From Paracoccus aminophilus JCM 7686 (GTDB lineage Bacteria > Pseudomonadota > Alphaproteobacteria > Rhodobacterales > Rhodobacteraceae): 64,000 nucleotides of DNA. The notes beneath the pieces were generated by a model. That model had not been told where the DNA came from and ran no database searches. It saw only the letters and a program-made list of their open reading frames with translations. Made by a program: the position numbers and the translations under genes. The stretch spans positions 3,165,501 to 3,229,500 of the forward strand of contig NC_022041.1 in NCBI RefSeq assembly GCF_000444995.1. The letters are read 5' to 3'. Below, in pieces: positions 19,553-28,418 of this stretch; position 1 is the stretch's first letter; each line of letters starts with the position of its first letter.

Positions 19553-20031
19553 GCGGTGATCGTGACCGGGGCAATCTCGACCTCTTCGAGATTGACGCCC
19601 GCGCCCTCGCGGTCGATCACGAGGAAATCGGCGGGCTGGTCAAGCGGCGTCAGCACGCCATGCCAGGTCCCCGCGTGCAGGTTCACGCCCATGCCAGCGG
19701 GCACGATGAAGGCGAGCGGTGCGCCGGGGCGGCCGCCCTCGTCCGGGGCCACGACCGAAAGCCAGACCCCCGGCGTGATCGGGAAAAACGCCTGCGAACC
19801 AAGCGGATGGCGTTCGAGCAGCGCGCAGTCATAGGGCAGGCTGATCGGCTCGGACCGGAAGATCGAGAGAATCGCCTCGCCGCCGCCGCGCTCGACCGTG
19901 GCCAGCGCATGGTGCCGCTCGCAGCGGCCCGCGTTGATGAGCTTGCTTGGGGCGTCACGCGCGGTCAGCAGCTCGCCGTAGGGGGCAAAAGCCTCTGCCG
20001 TGATGGGCAGGGCGCGGATCGTCTGGGGCAT
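19549..20031 (-). CDS. allA: Ureidoglycolate lyase
   Basis: Splits ureidoglycolate to glyoxylate and urea in purine/allantoin breakdown. The 160 aa protein has the AllA pattern: [51 protein letters not shown], and [12 protein letters not shown] (a metal-binding His pair in a cupin-like fold). Other allantoin genes are not in the window, so it is separated from the rest of its pathway or is used differently. It is 4-base coupled to rnhB. Confidence 0.9.
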   Translation of the reverse strand: MPQTIRALPITAEAFAPYGELLTARDAPSKLINAGRCERHHALATVERGGGEAILSIFRSEPISLPYDCALLERHPLGSQAFFPITPGVWLSVVAPDEGGRPGAPLAFIVPAGMGVNLHAGTWHGVLTPLDQPADFLVIDREGAGVNLEEVEIAPVTITA

Positions 20032-20080
20032 CGGGTCCTCCGGTCATCGGGGCGGCAGGACGCCGCCCGAAAGCGCCAGT

Positions 20081-21271
20081 CTATACGCGATGCATCCGCG
20101 GCAGGAAGACCGTGAGCAGCCCCATGATCGGCAGGAAGGAGCAGATCCAATAGACATATTCGATGCCCTTTGCGTCAGCGACCACGCCGAGCACCGCCGC
20201 CGCAATCCCGCCCATGCCGAAGGCAAAGCCGAAGAAGATCCCCGCGATCATCCCGGTGCGGCCCGGCACCAGCTCTTGCGCGAAGACGACGATCGCCGGG
20301 AAGGCCGAGGCGAGGATCAGGCCGATGATGACCGACAGGATCCCGGTCGGCATCAATCCGACATGGGGCAGCAAAAGCGTGAAGGGCAGAACGCCGAGGA
20401 TCGAGAACCAGATCACCTTCAACGGCCCGATGCGGTCACCGAAGATCCCGCCCAGCATGACGCCCGCCGCCATCCCGCCGAGGAAGAGGAACAGCATGAC
20501 CTGCGAGGTCTGGGTCGAGACCCCGAATTTATGGATCAGGAAGAAGGTGTAATAGCTCGAGAGGCTCGCGGTGTAGATGTTCTTGGTGAAGGTCAGCAGC
20601 GCCAGAACAGAGATCGCAAGGATCACGCGATTGCGCGACATGCTGGACCCCCGGACCTCACGCGCCACCGTGGCCTTGCGCTTGCCCTCGGCCCAGGTGC
20701 CGACGCGCCACAGGATCGCGGACCCCATCATGGCAAAGATCGCGAAAATCGCGATTGAGGGGCGGCCAAGCGGCAGGACGACAAACGCCGCCAGCAGCGG
20801 GCCAAGCGCCTGCCCGAAGTTGCCACCCAGCTGGAAGAGCGATTGCGCCGTGCCGAATTTCCCGCCCGAGGCAATGCGCGCGACGCGCGAGCTTTCGGGG
20901 TGGAAGATCGCCGAGCCGACGCCGATCAGCATCGCGCCGACCACAAGCACCCAGTATACATGCGCCAAGGCCAGCAGCATCACCCCGACAAAAGTCGAGC
21001 CCATGCCCAAAGCCAGCGAGCGCGGCATCGGATTCTTGTCGGTGACGATGCCGACCACGGGCTGCAGCAGCGAGGCCGTGACCTGAAAGGCGAAGGTCAT
21101 CAGGCCGATCTGGCTGTAGCTGAGTGAAAATTCGTCCTGAAGCTGCGGATAGATCGCCGAGAGCATCGACTGCATGACATCGTTGATCATATGGCAGGCG
21201 CTGATGGCGATCAGAACTACCCAAGCGGTCGGCACCGGCTGGGGCGCGCGCGCTGCGGTGAGGTCGGACAT
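20081..21271 (-). CDS. MFS exporter of the fosmidomycin-resistance (Fsr) type
   Basis: 396 aa major facilitator protein with 12 predicted membrane segments. The N-terminal half has HMINDVMQSMLSAIYP and SYSQIGLMTFAFQ, and IGVGSAIFHPESSRVA, all typical of Fsr-like exporters; a mid-protein loop EGKRKATVAREVRGS separates the halves. E. coli Fsr confers fosmidomycin resistance, but natural substrates are not established. It lies upstream of allA, separated by 49 bases, and is divergent from the GntR gene. Confidence 0.85.
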   Translation of the reverse strand: MSDLTAARAPQPVPTAWVVLIAISACHMINDVMQSMLSAIYPQLQDEFSLSYSQIGLMTFAFQVTASLLQPVVGIVTDKNPMPRSLALGMGSTFVGVMLLALAHVYWVLVVGAMLIGVGSAIFHPESSRVARIASGGKFGTAQSLFQLGGNFGQALGPLLAAFVVLPLGRPSIAIFAIFAMMGSAILWRVGTWAEGKRKATVAREVRGSSMSRNRVILAISVLALLTFTKNIYTASLSSYYTFFLIHKFGVSTQTSQVMLFLFLGGMAAGVMLGGIFGDRIGPLKVIWFSILGVLPFTLLLPHVGLMPTGILSVIIGLILASAFPAIVVFAQELVPGRTGMIAGIFFGFAFGMGGIAAAVLGVVADAKGIEYVYWICSFLPIMGLLTVFLPRMHRV

Positions 21272-21471
21272 ATCCCGGCTCCGAAAACTGTAAATTCGCT
21301 GATCTCTGTCCGTTCCGCCCGGACAACGCCATTGTCAAGTTGCAGAAAAACACAGATGATCACGGAAAAGTGACCATAAAACACTAAACTTAACCGTTCA
21401 CTACACCATAAACTTGTCCACGTTTCTGTCGTGAGCGATTAAATGCGGACGAATACAACCTAGAGAAGACC

Positions 21472-22239
21472 ATGAACGCATTTACATCCCTCCCTCGACA
21501 AGTTGGCGAAGCCCTTACGACAGGAGATCCGGTCCGAATGCCCCACCGAATGATGACTTGGCAGTCCGTGCAAACGGAAGTGTTGTCCCGCATCCGGAGC
21601 GGTTTCTGGCGGCCGGGTCAATTGATTCCGACCGAAAGCGAACTCGCGATCGAGTTTGGCTGTGCGCGCGCGACTGTCAACCGTGCTCTGACGTCACTTG
21701 CGGCCAGCGGCCTCCTGGAACGTCGTCGCAAGGTCGGCACCCGGATCGCCAAGCACCCGCCGCAGCGCTCGACTTTGCCCAAGACCGCCCTGCGCAATGA
21801 GATCGAAGCCGCCGGTGCGACCTATGGCTATCGCCTGATCAGCATCCGTCGCGCGACGCCTCCGGCCGATATCGCGAAGCTGCTCATGCTGAAATCGGGT
21901 CAGGCCACGCTTGAGATCCGCGCCGAATTCTCGGCCAATGATCAACCCTATTGCGGCGAAGAGCGCTGGATTGCGATCGACGCGGCTCCGGGGATCGAGC
22001 AAGCGCCGCTCAACGAGATCTCGGCCTTCGAATGGCTTTCGGACAATGTCGCGCTGAACCACGGCAGCCTGTCTGTCTCGGCGACCTCGGCACAGAACGA
22101 ATTCGTTTCGAATGCACTCAGCGTCCAGCGTGGCACGCCGGTTCTGCTGATCGAACGTGGCAATTGGGCCGATGCCGTCGCGGTAACGGTCTCGCGTCAA
22201 TACTTCCCGGCAGGTCATACGCTCAGCGCACTTTACTGA
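21472..22239 (+). CDS. GntR/UTRA (HutC-type) transcriptional regulator
   Basis: 255 aa regulator with an N-terminal winged helix (IRSGFWRPGQLIPTESELA, FGCARATVNRALTSL, LLERRRKVGTRI) at about residues 25-95 and a C-terminal UTRA effector domain from about residue 105 (ALRNEIEAAG, AEFSANDQPYCGEERWIA, LLIERGNWAD, FPAGHTLSALY). Effector unknown. The start at 21472 has AGAGAAG just upstream; an alternative ATG at 21538 has AGGAG 11 bases upstream and would give 233 aa. It is divergent from the Fsr-like exporter, a possible target. Confidence 0.88.
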   Translation: MNAFTSLPRQVGEALTTGDPVRMPHRMMTWQSVQTEVLSRIRSGFWRPGQLIPTESELAIEFGCARATVNRALTSLAASGLLERRRKVGTRIAKHPPQRSTLPKTALRNEIEAAGATYGYRLISIRRATPPADIAKLLMLKSGQATLEIRAEFSANDQPYCGEERWIAIDAAPGIEQAPLNEISAFEWLSDNVALNHGSLSVSATSAQNEFVSNALSVQRGTPVLLIERGNWADAVAVTVSRQYFPAGHTLSALY

Positions 22240-22372
22240 GCAAGCCCACCAAAGCATCGCCCCCGTATTTGCGGCCTCAAGGCTTGTTGAATCGGGGGTG
22301 CTTGCAACCCGTGCGTACCCGGTTCATGTGAGAAGCAGCCTCTTCCACCTGAGCCTGTCCACGGAACTCTTT

Positions 22373-23872
22373 ATGCGCTCACTGTCGCCCTCCCTCCCCC
22401 GAGTCGGACGCCTTTTGCTCGCCGGAGCGCTTGCGCTGCCGCTGGCCCCAGCCTCCGTGACCGCTGTCGCGCTGACATGGATGTCGCTGCCGGGACCGGC
22501 CTTCGCGCAGGCCACGATGGAGCCGGGCAAGATCCAGCGCAAAATCACCGCCGCCGATATCGAGACCGCGGATTACACCTCGGGCGATCTGCCCGCGGGG
22601 CAATCGGCCATTACCGCCAAGGTCCAGATCCTGCTTGACCGTTCGGGGATTTCGCCGGGCGTGGTTGATGGCTGGCGTGGCGGGATGAGCGAAAGCGCGC
22701 TCAAGGCGTTCCAGCGCCGGGCGGGCCTGCCGGTCGATGGGCGGATGAGCCCGGTTGTCTGGCAATTGCTGCTGCCCTTCGCCAGCGGGCCGCTGACCAC
22801 CGAATACACGATCACCGACAAGGATGCCGAAGGGCTCGTCGACAAGATCCCGACCGATTACGCCGAAAAGGCGAAGATGACCTCGCAGGGCTATACCAGC
22901 ATTCTCGAAAAGCTGGCCGAGCGCTTCCACATGGATGAGAAATTCCTGCAAAAGCTCAATCCCGGCGTGGATTTCGTGCCGGGCGTGACCATTCAGGCGA
23001 CCGTTCCCGCCCCGCCGATCCGGGGCACGGTCACACGGATCATCGTGGACAAACAGACCCGCCGGGTCGCGGCCTATGATGCCAAGGGCAATCTGCTGGC
23101 GGATTATCCGGCAACCGTCGGCTCGTCGGCGACCCCCTCGCCGCATGGCATTCACAAGGTCGATGCGGTCGCCTTGAACCCGGTTTATACCTACAATCCG
23201 AACAAGAATTTCAAGCAGGGCAACAATGACCGCGTGCTGGTCATTCCGCCCGGGCCGAACGGTCCTGTTGGCGATGTCTGGATCGACCTCTCCGAGCCGA
23301 CCTATGGCATCCACGGAACCGCAACCCCCTCGCGGCTGTTCGTTAACCAGTCGAACGGCTGTGTCCGGCTGACCAATTGGGACGCGAGGGAGCTTGCTCA
23401 TATGGTGAAGGCGAATGTCACCGTGGTCGAATTCCTCGATCCGGGCGTCAGCATTGCCGATGTGACCGGGGTGGCGAATTCCGCGGCGGCAAATACCGCG
23501 CAGCTTCCCGCAGCTCTCGGCGCGAAACGCCCGCTGGCGCGCCCGCATCTCGCCACCGCGCCCGATCAGGCCCCCGATTCTGCGGCGGTGACGCTGGCCG
23601 CTCAGGCGGCGCTCCAGACCGTGACGCCGCCTGCAGGTGCCACCACGACCGTGGTCGGTCACGAAAGCGGCGACCTGCTGGCCACGGCGATTGCCGACGC
23701 CATCTCGCCGCAAGAGCTGAAGCCAAGCGCCGTCGGCCCGACCCATCCGCCGCGTCGCACGGCGCCCGCTTCGGCCCCGGCGTCGCCCCCCGCTTCGACC
23801 GCAACACCTGCGCCAGAGCCGGTTCCAGCGGCAACCGCGCCGGTCGTCGCCCCTGCGCCTGCGGTGCCCTAA
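22373..23872 (+). CDS. L,D-transpeptidase with peptidoglycan-binding domain
   Basis: Periplasmic cell-wall cross-linking enzyme of 499 aa. In order: signal peptide to about residue 46 (GPAFAQ), a PG_binding_1 domain (ITAKVQILLDRSGI, ALKAFQRRAGLPVDG) at about 75-135, a LysM-like stretch (LAERFHMDEKFLQKLNPG), and the YkuD catalytic domain with HGTATP and SNGCVRL (nucleophile Cys330). The last 110 residues are Ala/Pro-rich. The ATG at 22373 is chosen because the signal peptide begins there; a longer frame from 22298 has no better ribosome site. It is followed 3 bases later by the extensin-like gene. Confidence 0.92.
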   Translation: MRSLSPSLPRVGRLLLAGALALPLAPASVTAVALTWMSLPGPAFAQATMEPGKIQRKITAADIETADYTSGDLPAGQSAITAKVQILLDRSGISPGVVDGWRGGMSESALKAFQRRAGLPVDGRMSPVVWQLLLPFASGPLTTEYTITDKDAEGLVDKIPTDYAEKAKMTSQGYTSILEKLAERFHMDEKFLQKLNPGVDFVPGVTIQATVPAPPIRGTVTRIIVDKQTRRVAAYDAKGNLLADYPATVGSSATPSPHGIHKVDAVALNPVYTYNPNKNFKQGNNDRVLVIPPGPNGPVGDVWIDLSEPTYGIHGTATPSRLFVNQSNGCVRLTNWDARELAHMVKANVTVVEFLDPGVSIADVTGVANSAAANTAQLPAALGAKRPLARPHLATAPDQAPDSAAVTLAAQAALQTVTPPAGATTTVVGHESGDLLATAIADAISPQELKPSAVGPTHPPRRTAPASAPASPPASTATPAPEPVPAATAPVVAPAPAVP

Positions 23873-23875
23873 GCG

Positions 23876-24778
23876 ATGAGCGTGGCGCGGGCTCTGGCCA
23901 GTCTCACGCTGGCGGCGGCGCTGCTCTCGGGCGGCGCGCTGGCCGAGAGCAAGCCGCCCGAGCGCCCCGCCCCAGTCGAAGCTGCCCCAGAGGACGCGAC
24001 CCCGACAGAAACAAGCGCTCGGCCTCCGCAAAAGCCCGAACCGCCAGCGCCCGAAGAACCAACCGCCGACAAGCCAGCGCCAGCAGCCGCGGCAACCGCA
24101 CCAGCGACCACGGATGCCACGGCCTCAGCGCCCGAAACCCCGGCGCCCGATGACGCCACGGCCAAACCCGATATTTCCGCCGCGCCAGCTCTGCGCAGCA
24201 CCCTGCGCGAAAGCGACTTCGACCAATCCGCCTGCCTGCTGACCCTCTTCACGCTCGGCACCGGCTATGAAGAGCTTCCCGCGATTTCAGAGGCCGACAA
24301 CCGCGATTGCGGCATCGATCGGCCGGTTCGGATCACCGAGATCCTGCCCGGCATCGCGCTCGACGGCGCACCGGTGATGCGCTGCGACACGGCGCGCCAC
24401 CTGGCCTTCTGGCTGCGCGATTCGGTCCGCCCGGCCTCGGCTTTCCTGCCCGGCGCGCCACGCCTGACCGGGATCGAGCCCGGCTCGACCTATCAATGTC
24501 GCGGCGTGGTGGGCGGTCAAAGCACGGCGACGGTCTCGGAACATGCGCTCGGCAATGCGTTCGACATCGCCGCCTTCCGCTTCGACGACGGCACGCGGCT
24601 TGAGATCGCACCGCGCCAGGACAAGGGCTCGATCGACGAGGCCTTTCAGGCAGCGATCCGGGGCACAGCCTGCCTGTGGTTCACCACCGTCCTCGGTCCG
24701 GGCGCGAATGCCGCCCATGACAATCACCTTCACCTCGACATCAAGGCGCGCAAGGGCGGCTTTCGCATCTGCCAGTAG
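23876..24778 (+). CDS. Extensin-like C-terminal family protein
   Basis: 300 aa, exported: signal peptide ending ALAES at about residue 24, then a Pro/Ala/Glu-rich linker to about residue 100, then the extensin-like domain. The domain keeps RCDTARHLAFWL, VSEHALGNAFDIAAF and HDNHLHLD, a His/Asp arrangement resembling zinc-dependent LAS (M15-type) peptidases. Peptidoglycan hydrolysis is therefore a reasonable guess, but the family is not characterised. It starts 3 bases after the L,D-transpeptidase stop, pointing to a shared cell-wall role. Confidence 0.88.
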   Translation: MSVARALASLTLAAALLSGGALAESKPPERPAPVEAAPEDATPTETSARPPQKPEPPAPEEPTADKPAPAAAATAPATTDATASAPETPAPDDATAKPDISAAPALRSTLRESDFDQSACLLTLFTLGTGYEELPAISEADNRDCGIDRPVRITEILPGIALDGAPVMRCDTARHLAFWLRDSVRPASAFLPGAPRLTGIEPGSTYQCRGVVGGQSTATVSEHALGNAFDIAAFRFDDGTRLEIAPRQDKGSIDEAFQAAIRGTACLWFTTVLGPGANAAHDNHLHLDIKARKGGFRICQ

Positions 24779-24784
24779 GGCGGG

Positions 24785-25522
24785 CTAGCGGCTGAACCGG
24801 TCGAGATCGAGATATTCCGGCGAAAACCGCGCCAGCCGGGCAAGCTCGCCCCAATCGAGGATCTCGACCTGCGCCCCCGTCCAGCGCACCAGCCCACGGT
24901 CACGCAGATCGCGCACCGCGCGGTTGATATGGATCGGGGAATATCCAAGCATTTCCGCAAGTTCCCGCTGAAGCGCTGGCAGGACGAAGCGGTGGTCCTG
25001 CGCGGCCCCGACACTGGCGAGACGGACGTAAATCTCGCAGAGAAGATGCGCGAGATGGGCATTCGAGCGCAATGAGGCCGCCGCCACCAGCCATTGGCGA
25101 TGCATCGCCGCATCAATCACCGTCGAAAGCCAGAAGAGCCGCGACAAATGCGGAAAATTCTCGGAGATCTCGCGCAAATCGCTGTGGTCGATGAATTCGG
25201 CCGTCACCGGGCCAAGCGCCACGATGTCATGCTCTAGCCGCGTCAGCACGAAACCGTGCAGATCCACGAAATCCCCGGCGACGTGGATCGCGGAAATCAC
25301 CCGCTCTCCGCTGCGTCCGGGCACGCCATGCGAGCGCACCGCCATGCCACGCATGACCATGCAACTTTGCGTCAGTCTCTGTCCTCGGGGAACGATGATC
25401 TCGCGTGGCTGAAAGATCACCTGACGGGTTGAAATATCGCGCAGACGTCCGAGATCGGCGGAGGTCAATGAATCGCGGCGCAGTAAAAAACGTATAAAAA
25501 ACTCGCTAATGGCCATAGCCAC
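24785..25522 (-). CDS. Crp/Fnr-family transcriptional regulator
   Basis: 245 aa. An N-terminal cyclic-nucleotide-binding-type barrel (FQPREIIVPRGQ, VAGDFVDLHGFVL), a dimerisation helix near residues 125-150, and a C-terminal winged helix with LQRELAEMLGYSPIHINRAVRDLRDRG. It lacks the N-terminal cysteine cluster of oxygen-sensing FNR, so it is not an iron-sulfur sensor; the ligand is unknown. It converges on the extensin-like gene with 6 bases between stops, and lies downstream of fliI on the same strand. Confidence 0.9.
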   Translation of the reverse strand: MAMAISEFFIRFLLRRDSLTSADLGRLRDISTRQVIFQPREIIVPRGQRLTQSCMVMRGMAVRSHGVPGRSGERVISAIHVAGDFVDLHGFVLTRLEHDIVALGPVTAEFIDHSDLREISENFPHLSRLFWLSTVIDAAMHRQWLVAAASLRSNAHLAHLLCEIYVRLASVGAAQDHRFVLPALQRELAEMLGYSPIHINRAVRDLRDRGLVRWTGAQVEILDWGELARLARFSPEYLDLDRFSR

Positions 25523-25540
25523 TCCTGAAAATATGCATCA

Positions 25541-25553
25541 GAATTTGCAATTC
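25541..25553. promoter_or_regulatory. Small palindrome upstream of the Crp/Fnr gene
   Basis: GAATT-TGC-AATTC is a perfect 5-bp inverted repeat 19 bases upstream of the regulator start, flanked by ATATGCAT. It could be an autoregulatory operator; evidence is symmetry and place only. Confidence 0.25.
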
Positions 25554-25608
25554 AGAGGGGGCGACGCAATCTTAGGATGGTCTCCTTTAACATAGTTTAA
25601 GCAGCATA

Positions 25609-25628
25609 GGCGCACATTGATATGCGCC
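25609..25628 (-). terminator. Hairpin after fliI
   Basis: GGCGCA (25609-25614) and TGCGCC (25623-25628) form a perfect 6 bp stem with an 8-base loop, 6 bases beyond the fliI stop. No clear T-tract follows on the minus strand, so termination is uncertain. Confidence 0.4.
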
Positions 25629-25634
25629 ATTCAT

Positions 25635-26969
25635 CTACATCGCTCGAGGCGCATTCTGCGGCCCACGCGCCAGAGCCTCGGCCAAAAGCGTAAAGCTTTC
25701 CGCAGTATTTTCAGCCTTCAGGGTCACGAAATTGTCGAGCGCGGGGTAAAGCCGCACCGCCTCGTCCAGCATCTGGTCACTGCCTGCCGCATAAAGCCCG
25801 GCCCGGATCATCAGCTCTGATTCGGCATAGCTGCCCAGCATGGCCCGCGCCCGCGCGATCAGGGAATTCTCAGCCTCGCTCGCAGCTTGCGGCAAAGAGC
25901 GCGACACCGAGCGCAGCACGTCGATTGCAGGAAAACGCCCGCGTTCGGCAATGGCGCGATCCAGCACGATATGGCCGTCCAGAACACCGCGCAGGATATC
26001 GGCAATCGGCTCCTCCATATCCGAGCCCGCGACCAGCACCGAAAAGAGCGCGGTGATATCGCCCGCCCCCGCCGGTCCAGGCCCCGAGCGTTCGGCCAGT
26101 GCCATGATGAGGTTCGAGACCGAGGGCGGAAAGCCGCGATAACTCGGGCTCTCCCCGCCAGCGAGGGCGATTTCGCGATGCGCCTCGGCGAAACGCGTGA
26201 TCGAATCGGCCAAAAACAGCACATGCGCGCCCTGATCGCGGAAATATTCCGCGACCGTCATCCCCGCCCAAGCGCAGCGCCGCCGCATCATCGGCGACTG
26301 ATCCGAGGTCGCGGCCACCACCACCGCGCGCGCCATGCCCTCGGGGCCAAGCACCTCCTCAACGAATTCGCGGAGCTCGCGCCCGCGTTCGCCGATCAGC
26401 GCGATCACCACGACATCGGCCGAAACCCCTTTGGCCAGCGCCGAGAGCAGCGTCGATTTCCCCACGCCCGAGCCCGCGAAAAGCCCAAGCCGCTGCCCCT
26501 TCACGATCGGCAGCAAGGTGTCGAAGACCGCAAGCCCGGTGTCGAGCCGCTCGCCCAACCGCTTGCGGCTGGCCGCTGGCGGCGGCGGGGCGCGGTAGCG
26601 CAGCGCTGCGCCGCCCTGCTCAAGCGGGCGACCATCGAGCGGCTGGCCCAGAGGGTCGATGATCCGACCGACCCAATCCGGCCCCGGGCGCAGGCGCGGC
26701 GCGAAGAGAAGCTCGGCCCGCGCCCCGATATGCAGCCCCTCGGACGGGCCTTCCGGTAGAATCGCGGCGAAGCGCGCCTGTAGCGCAATGACCTCGCCCT
26801 GGATCTGTGCGCCGCCGGTCAGGTCGAAAACAACGCGATCGCCCAAAGCCGCGTGATTGTTCAGCCCCGAGACCAGCACCACCCCCGCCTGAATCGCGTG
26901 GACAAGGCCGAAATAGCGGATAAGCCGCTCTTCCCCGATCTGCGCGGCAATCGCCAAAGCCTGATCCAT
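25635..26969 (-). CDS. fliI: Flagellum-specific ATP synthase FliI
   Basis: ATPase that drives the flagellar type III export apparatus. The 444 aa protein has the P-loop AGSGVGKSTLL near residue 165, the Walker B region AHVLFLADSITRFAEAHREI, and the FliI/YscN signature PPSVSNLIMALAERSG. The start at 26969 is set by GGAGG 6 bases upstream on the minus strand; a much longer in-frame extension overlaps flgB and is not real. It is transcribed away from flgB and shares a 90-base intergenic region with it. Confidence 0.95.
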   Translation of the reverse strand: MDQALAIAAQIGEERLIRYFGLVHAIQAGVVLVSGLNNHAALGDRVVFDLTGGAQIQGEVIALQARFAAILPEGPSEGLHIGARAELLFAPRLRPGPDWVGRIIDPLGQPLDGRPLEQGGAALRYRAPPPPAASRKRLGERLDTGLAVFDTLLPIVKGQRLGLFAGSGVGKSTLLSALAKGVSADVVVIALIGERGRELREFVEEVLGPEGMARAVVVAATSDQSPMMRRRCAWAGMTVAEYFRDQGAHVLFLADSITRFAEAHREIALAGGESPSYRGFPPSVSNLIMALAERSGPGPAGAGDITALFSVLVAGSDMEEPIADILRGVLDGHIVLDRAIAERGRFPAIDVLRSVSRSLPQAASEAENSLIARARAMLGSYAESELMIRAGLYAAGSDQMLDEAVRLYPALDNFVTLKAENTAESFTLLAEALARGPQNAPRAM

Positions 26970-26978
26970 GCATCCTCC

Positions 26979-27004
26979 GTTTCGAAAAAACTGGCTCTCG
27001 AAAC
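26979..27004. promoter_or_regulatory. Inverted repeat between fliI and flgB
   Basis: GTTTCGA (26979-26985) and TCGAAAC (26998-27004) are perfect 7-bp arms 12 bases apart, and the right arm overlaps a second dyad GAAAC-G-GTTTC (27000-27010). It lies in the divergent fliI/flgB promoter gap. Possible operator; no regulator assigned. Confidence 0.35.
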
Positions 27005-27024
27005 GGTTTCTAAACCTATCGCAG

Positions 27025-27039
27025 TTAAGACCGGGTTTA
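27025..27039 (+). promoter_or_regulatory. CtrA-like box upstream of flgB
   Basis: TTAA-GACCGGG-TTTA, seven of eight bases of the TTAA-N7-TTAA CtrA consensus, 20 bases before the flgB start. CtrA controls flagellar genes in many alphaproteobacteria, so the context is right; the short distance to the start codon is unusual. Confidence 0.4.
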
Positions 27040-27059
27040 TCCAAGGCAGGAGAAGCCCC

Positions 27060-27449
27060 GTGTTTGACAGAATCGAAACCCTGAAGATGGCGGACGGCCT
27101 GATCGCGCATGGAAGCCAGCGTCAGAAGCTGATCGCCACCAATGTCGCCAATGCCGATACCCCCGGATTTCACGCCCGCGACCTCGGCAAATTCGCCGAG
27201 ACCTATCGCTCGGCGCCCGCCACCCGCCTGCGCACGCAGGACGAGCGTCATGTCTCGGGCACAAACTGGGGCATGGGGGCCTCGCGGCCGAAAGACGCGG
27301 GCGGCGAACCCTCTCCGAACGGCAATACGGTCGCGATCGAGGATGAGGTCTTTCGCCTCGCCGATGCCCGGCGCGAATTCGATCTCGCGATCAGCATCAC
27401 GAAATCATCGCTCTCGCTGATCCGCGCGAGCCTTGGCCGCAAGTTCTGA
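27060..27449 (+). CDS. flgB: Flagellar basal-body rod protein FlgB
   Basis: Proximal rod subunit, 129 aa. The rod-protein N-terminal motif is clear (LIATNVANADTPGFHARDL) and the C-terminal helix reads FDLAISITKSSLSLIRASLG. The start is GTG at 27060, chosen because AGGAGA lies 8-13 bases upstream and the conserved FDRIETLKMADG begins immediately after it. First gene of the eight- or nine-gene plus-strand flagellar operon. Confidence 0.95.
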   Translation: MFDRIETLKMADGLIAHGSQRQKLIATNVANADTPGFHARDLGKFAETYRSAPATRLRTQDERHVSGTNWGMGASRPKDAGGEPSPNGNTVAIEDEVFRLADARREFDLAISITKSSLSLIRASLGRKF

Positions 27450-27457
27450 GGCCACCC

Positions 27458-27850
27458 ATGACCGATATGCTCTCTGCGACCCAGATTTCGACTTCGGGCA
27501 TGAAGGCGCAGGCCGTGCGGCTGCGCCATGTCTCGGAAAACATCGCCAATGTCGACACGCCCGGCTATCGCCGCAAGATGGTCAGCTTCGAGGAGGCCGC
27601 CGATTTCGGCCGTCCCTCGGGGGGTGTCACGACCAGCGCAACCCAGCTTGACCAGTCCGACCTGCCCGAGCTCTTCGATCCCAGTCACCCCATGGCCAAT
27701 GCCGAGGGCTACTACCGTGGCTCGAACGTCGATCTGGTGATCGAGATCGCGGATTCACGTGAAGCGAGCCGCAGCTACGAGGCCAATCTGCGCGTCTTCG
27801 AACAATCGCGGCAAATGAGCTCATCGCTGCTCGACCTGATCCGCCGCTGA
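27458..27850 (+). CDS. flgC: Flagellar basal-body rod protein FlgC
   Basis: Rod subunit, 130 aa. The N-terminus has ISTSGMKAQAVRLRHVSENI and ANVDTPGYRRK, and the middle has GYYRGSNVDLVIEIADSREA followed by the terminal SYEANLRVFEQSRQMSSSLL helix. It lies 8 bases after flgB and 11 before fliE, in the order usual for this family. Confidence 0.96.
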   Translation: MTDMLSATQISTSGMKAQAVRLRHVSENIANVDTPGYRRKMVSFEEAADFGRPSGGVTTSATQLDQSDLPELFDPSHPMANAEGYYRGSNVDLVIEIADSREASRSYEANLRVFEQSRQMSSSLLDLIRR

Positions 27851-27861
27851 AAGGAACCGAC

Positions 27862-28140
27862 ATGATTTCCCAAATCTCTGCCGCCAATGCCTACCACAGC
27901 GCGCTGAGCTCGGTCGCGCCGACCGAGCCGCTGCCAGATGGCGCCAAATCCGCGATCAGCGATTTCTCCCGTGTCATGGACGAGATGGACCGCACTGCGC
28001 AGGGCGCAATGACCGGGCAGGCCGACACCCATGATCTCGTGCAGTCGATCGCCCGCGCCGAACTGGCGCTCGATACCGTGACCGCGATTCGCGACAAGGT
28101 GGTCGAGGCCTATCAGGAACTCATGCGGATGCCGGTCTGA
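27862..28140 (+). CDS. fliE: Flagellar hook-basal body protein FliE
   Basis: Links the MS ring to the proximal rod. The 92 aa protein ends with the FliE block DLVQSIARAELALDTVTAIR followed by DKVVEAYQELMRMPV, the diagnostic C-terminus of the family. AAAGGA lies just upstream of the ATG. Confidence 0.95.
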   Translation: MISQISAANAYHSALSSVAPTEPLPDGAKSAISDFSRVMDEMDRTAQGAMTGQADTHDLVQSIARAELALDTVTAIRDKVVEAYQELMRMPV

Positions 28141-28148
28141 GCTCAGCC

Positions 28149-28415
28149 ATGAAAGAGGACCTGCTCTTCGACATGATGCGTCAGTCGCTCTGGATCGCGG
28201 TCCGGATGTCGGCCCCCCTGCTCGCGGTCGCGCTGATCACCGGCGTGGTGATCGGTCTGGTCCAAGCGCTGACCTCGATTCAGGAAATGACCCTGACCTT
28301 CGTGCCGAAAATCGGCCTGATGCTCGTGGTTTTCTGGGTCACGATGAGCTTCATGACCTCGATGCTTGCCGGTTTCTTCACCGACCAGCTGCTGCCGCTG
28401 ATCGGAGGCGCCTGA
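28149..28415 (+). CDS. fliQ: Flagellar export gate protein FliQ
   Basis: Inner-membrane component of the flagellar export gate, 88 aa with two hydrophobic segments (LLAVALITGVVIGLVQAL and IGLMLVVFWVTMSFMTSMLA) separated by the conserved TSIQEMTLTFVPK loop. FliP and FliR, its usual partners, are not in the window. Confidence 0.95.
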   Translation: MKEDLLFDMMRQSLWIAVRMSAPLLAVALITGVVIGLVQALTSIQEMTLTFVPKIGLMLVVFWVTMSFMTSMLAGFFTDQLLPLIGGA

Positions 28416-28418
28416 GCG

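Noticed and set aside
22379..24031. 550-codon antisense frame over the L,D-transpeptidase
   Set aside because: Arg/Gly-rich composition typical of antisense shadows; the plus strand has clear YkuD and peptidoglycan-binding motifs.
25587..25600. TTAA-N6-TTAA between fliI and the Crp/Fnr gene
   Set aside because: Wrong spacing for CtrA and located downstream of fliI; not counted as a site.
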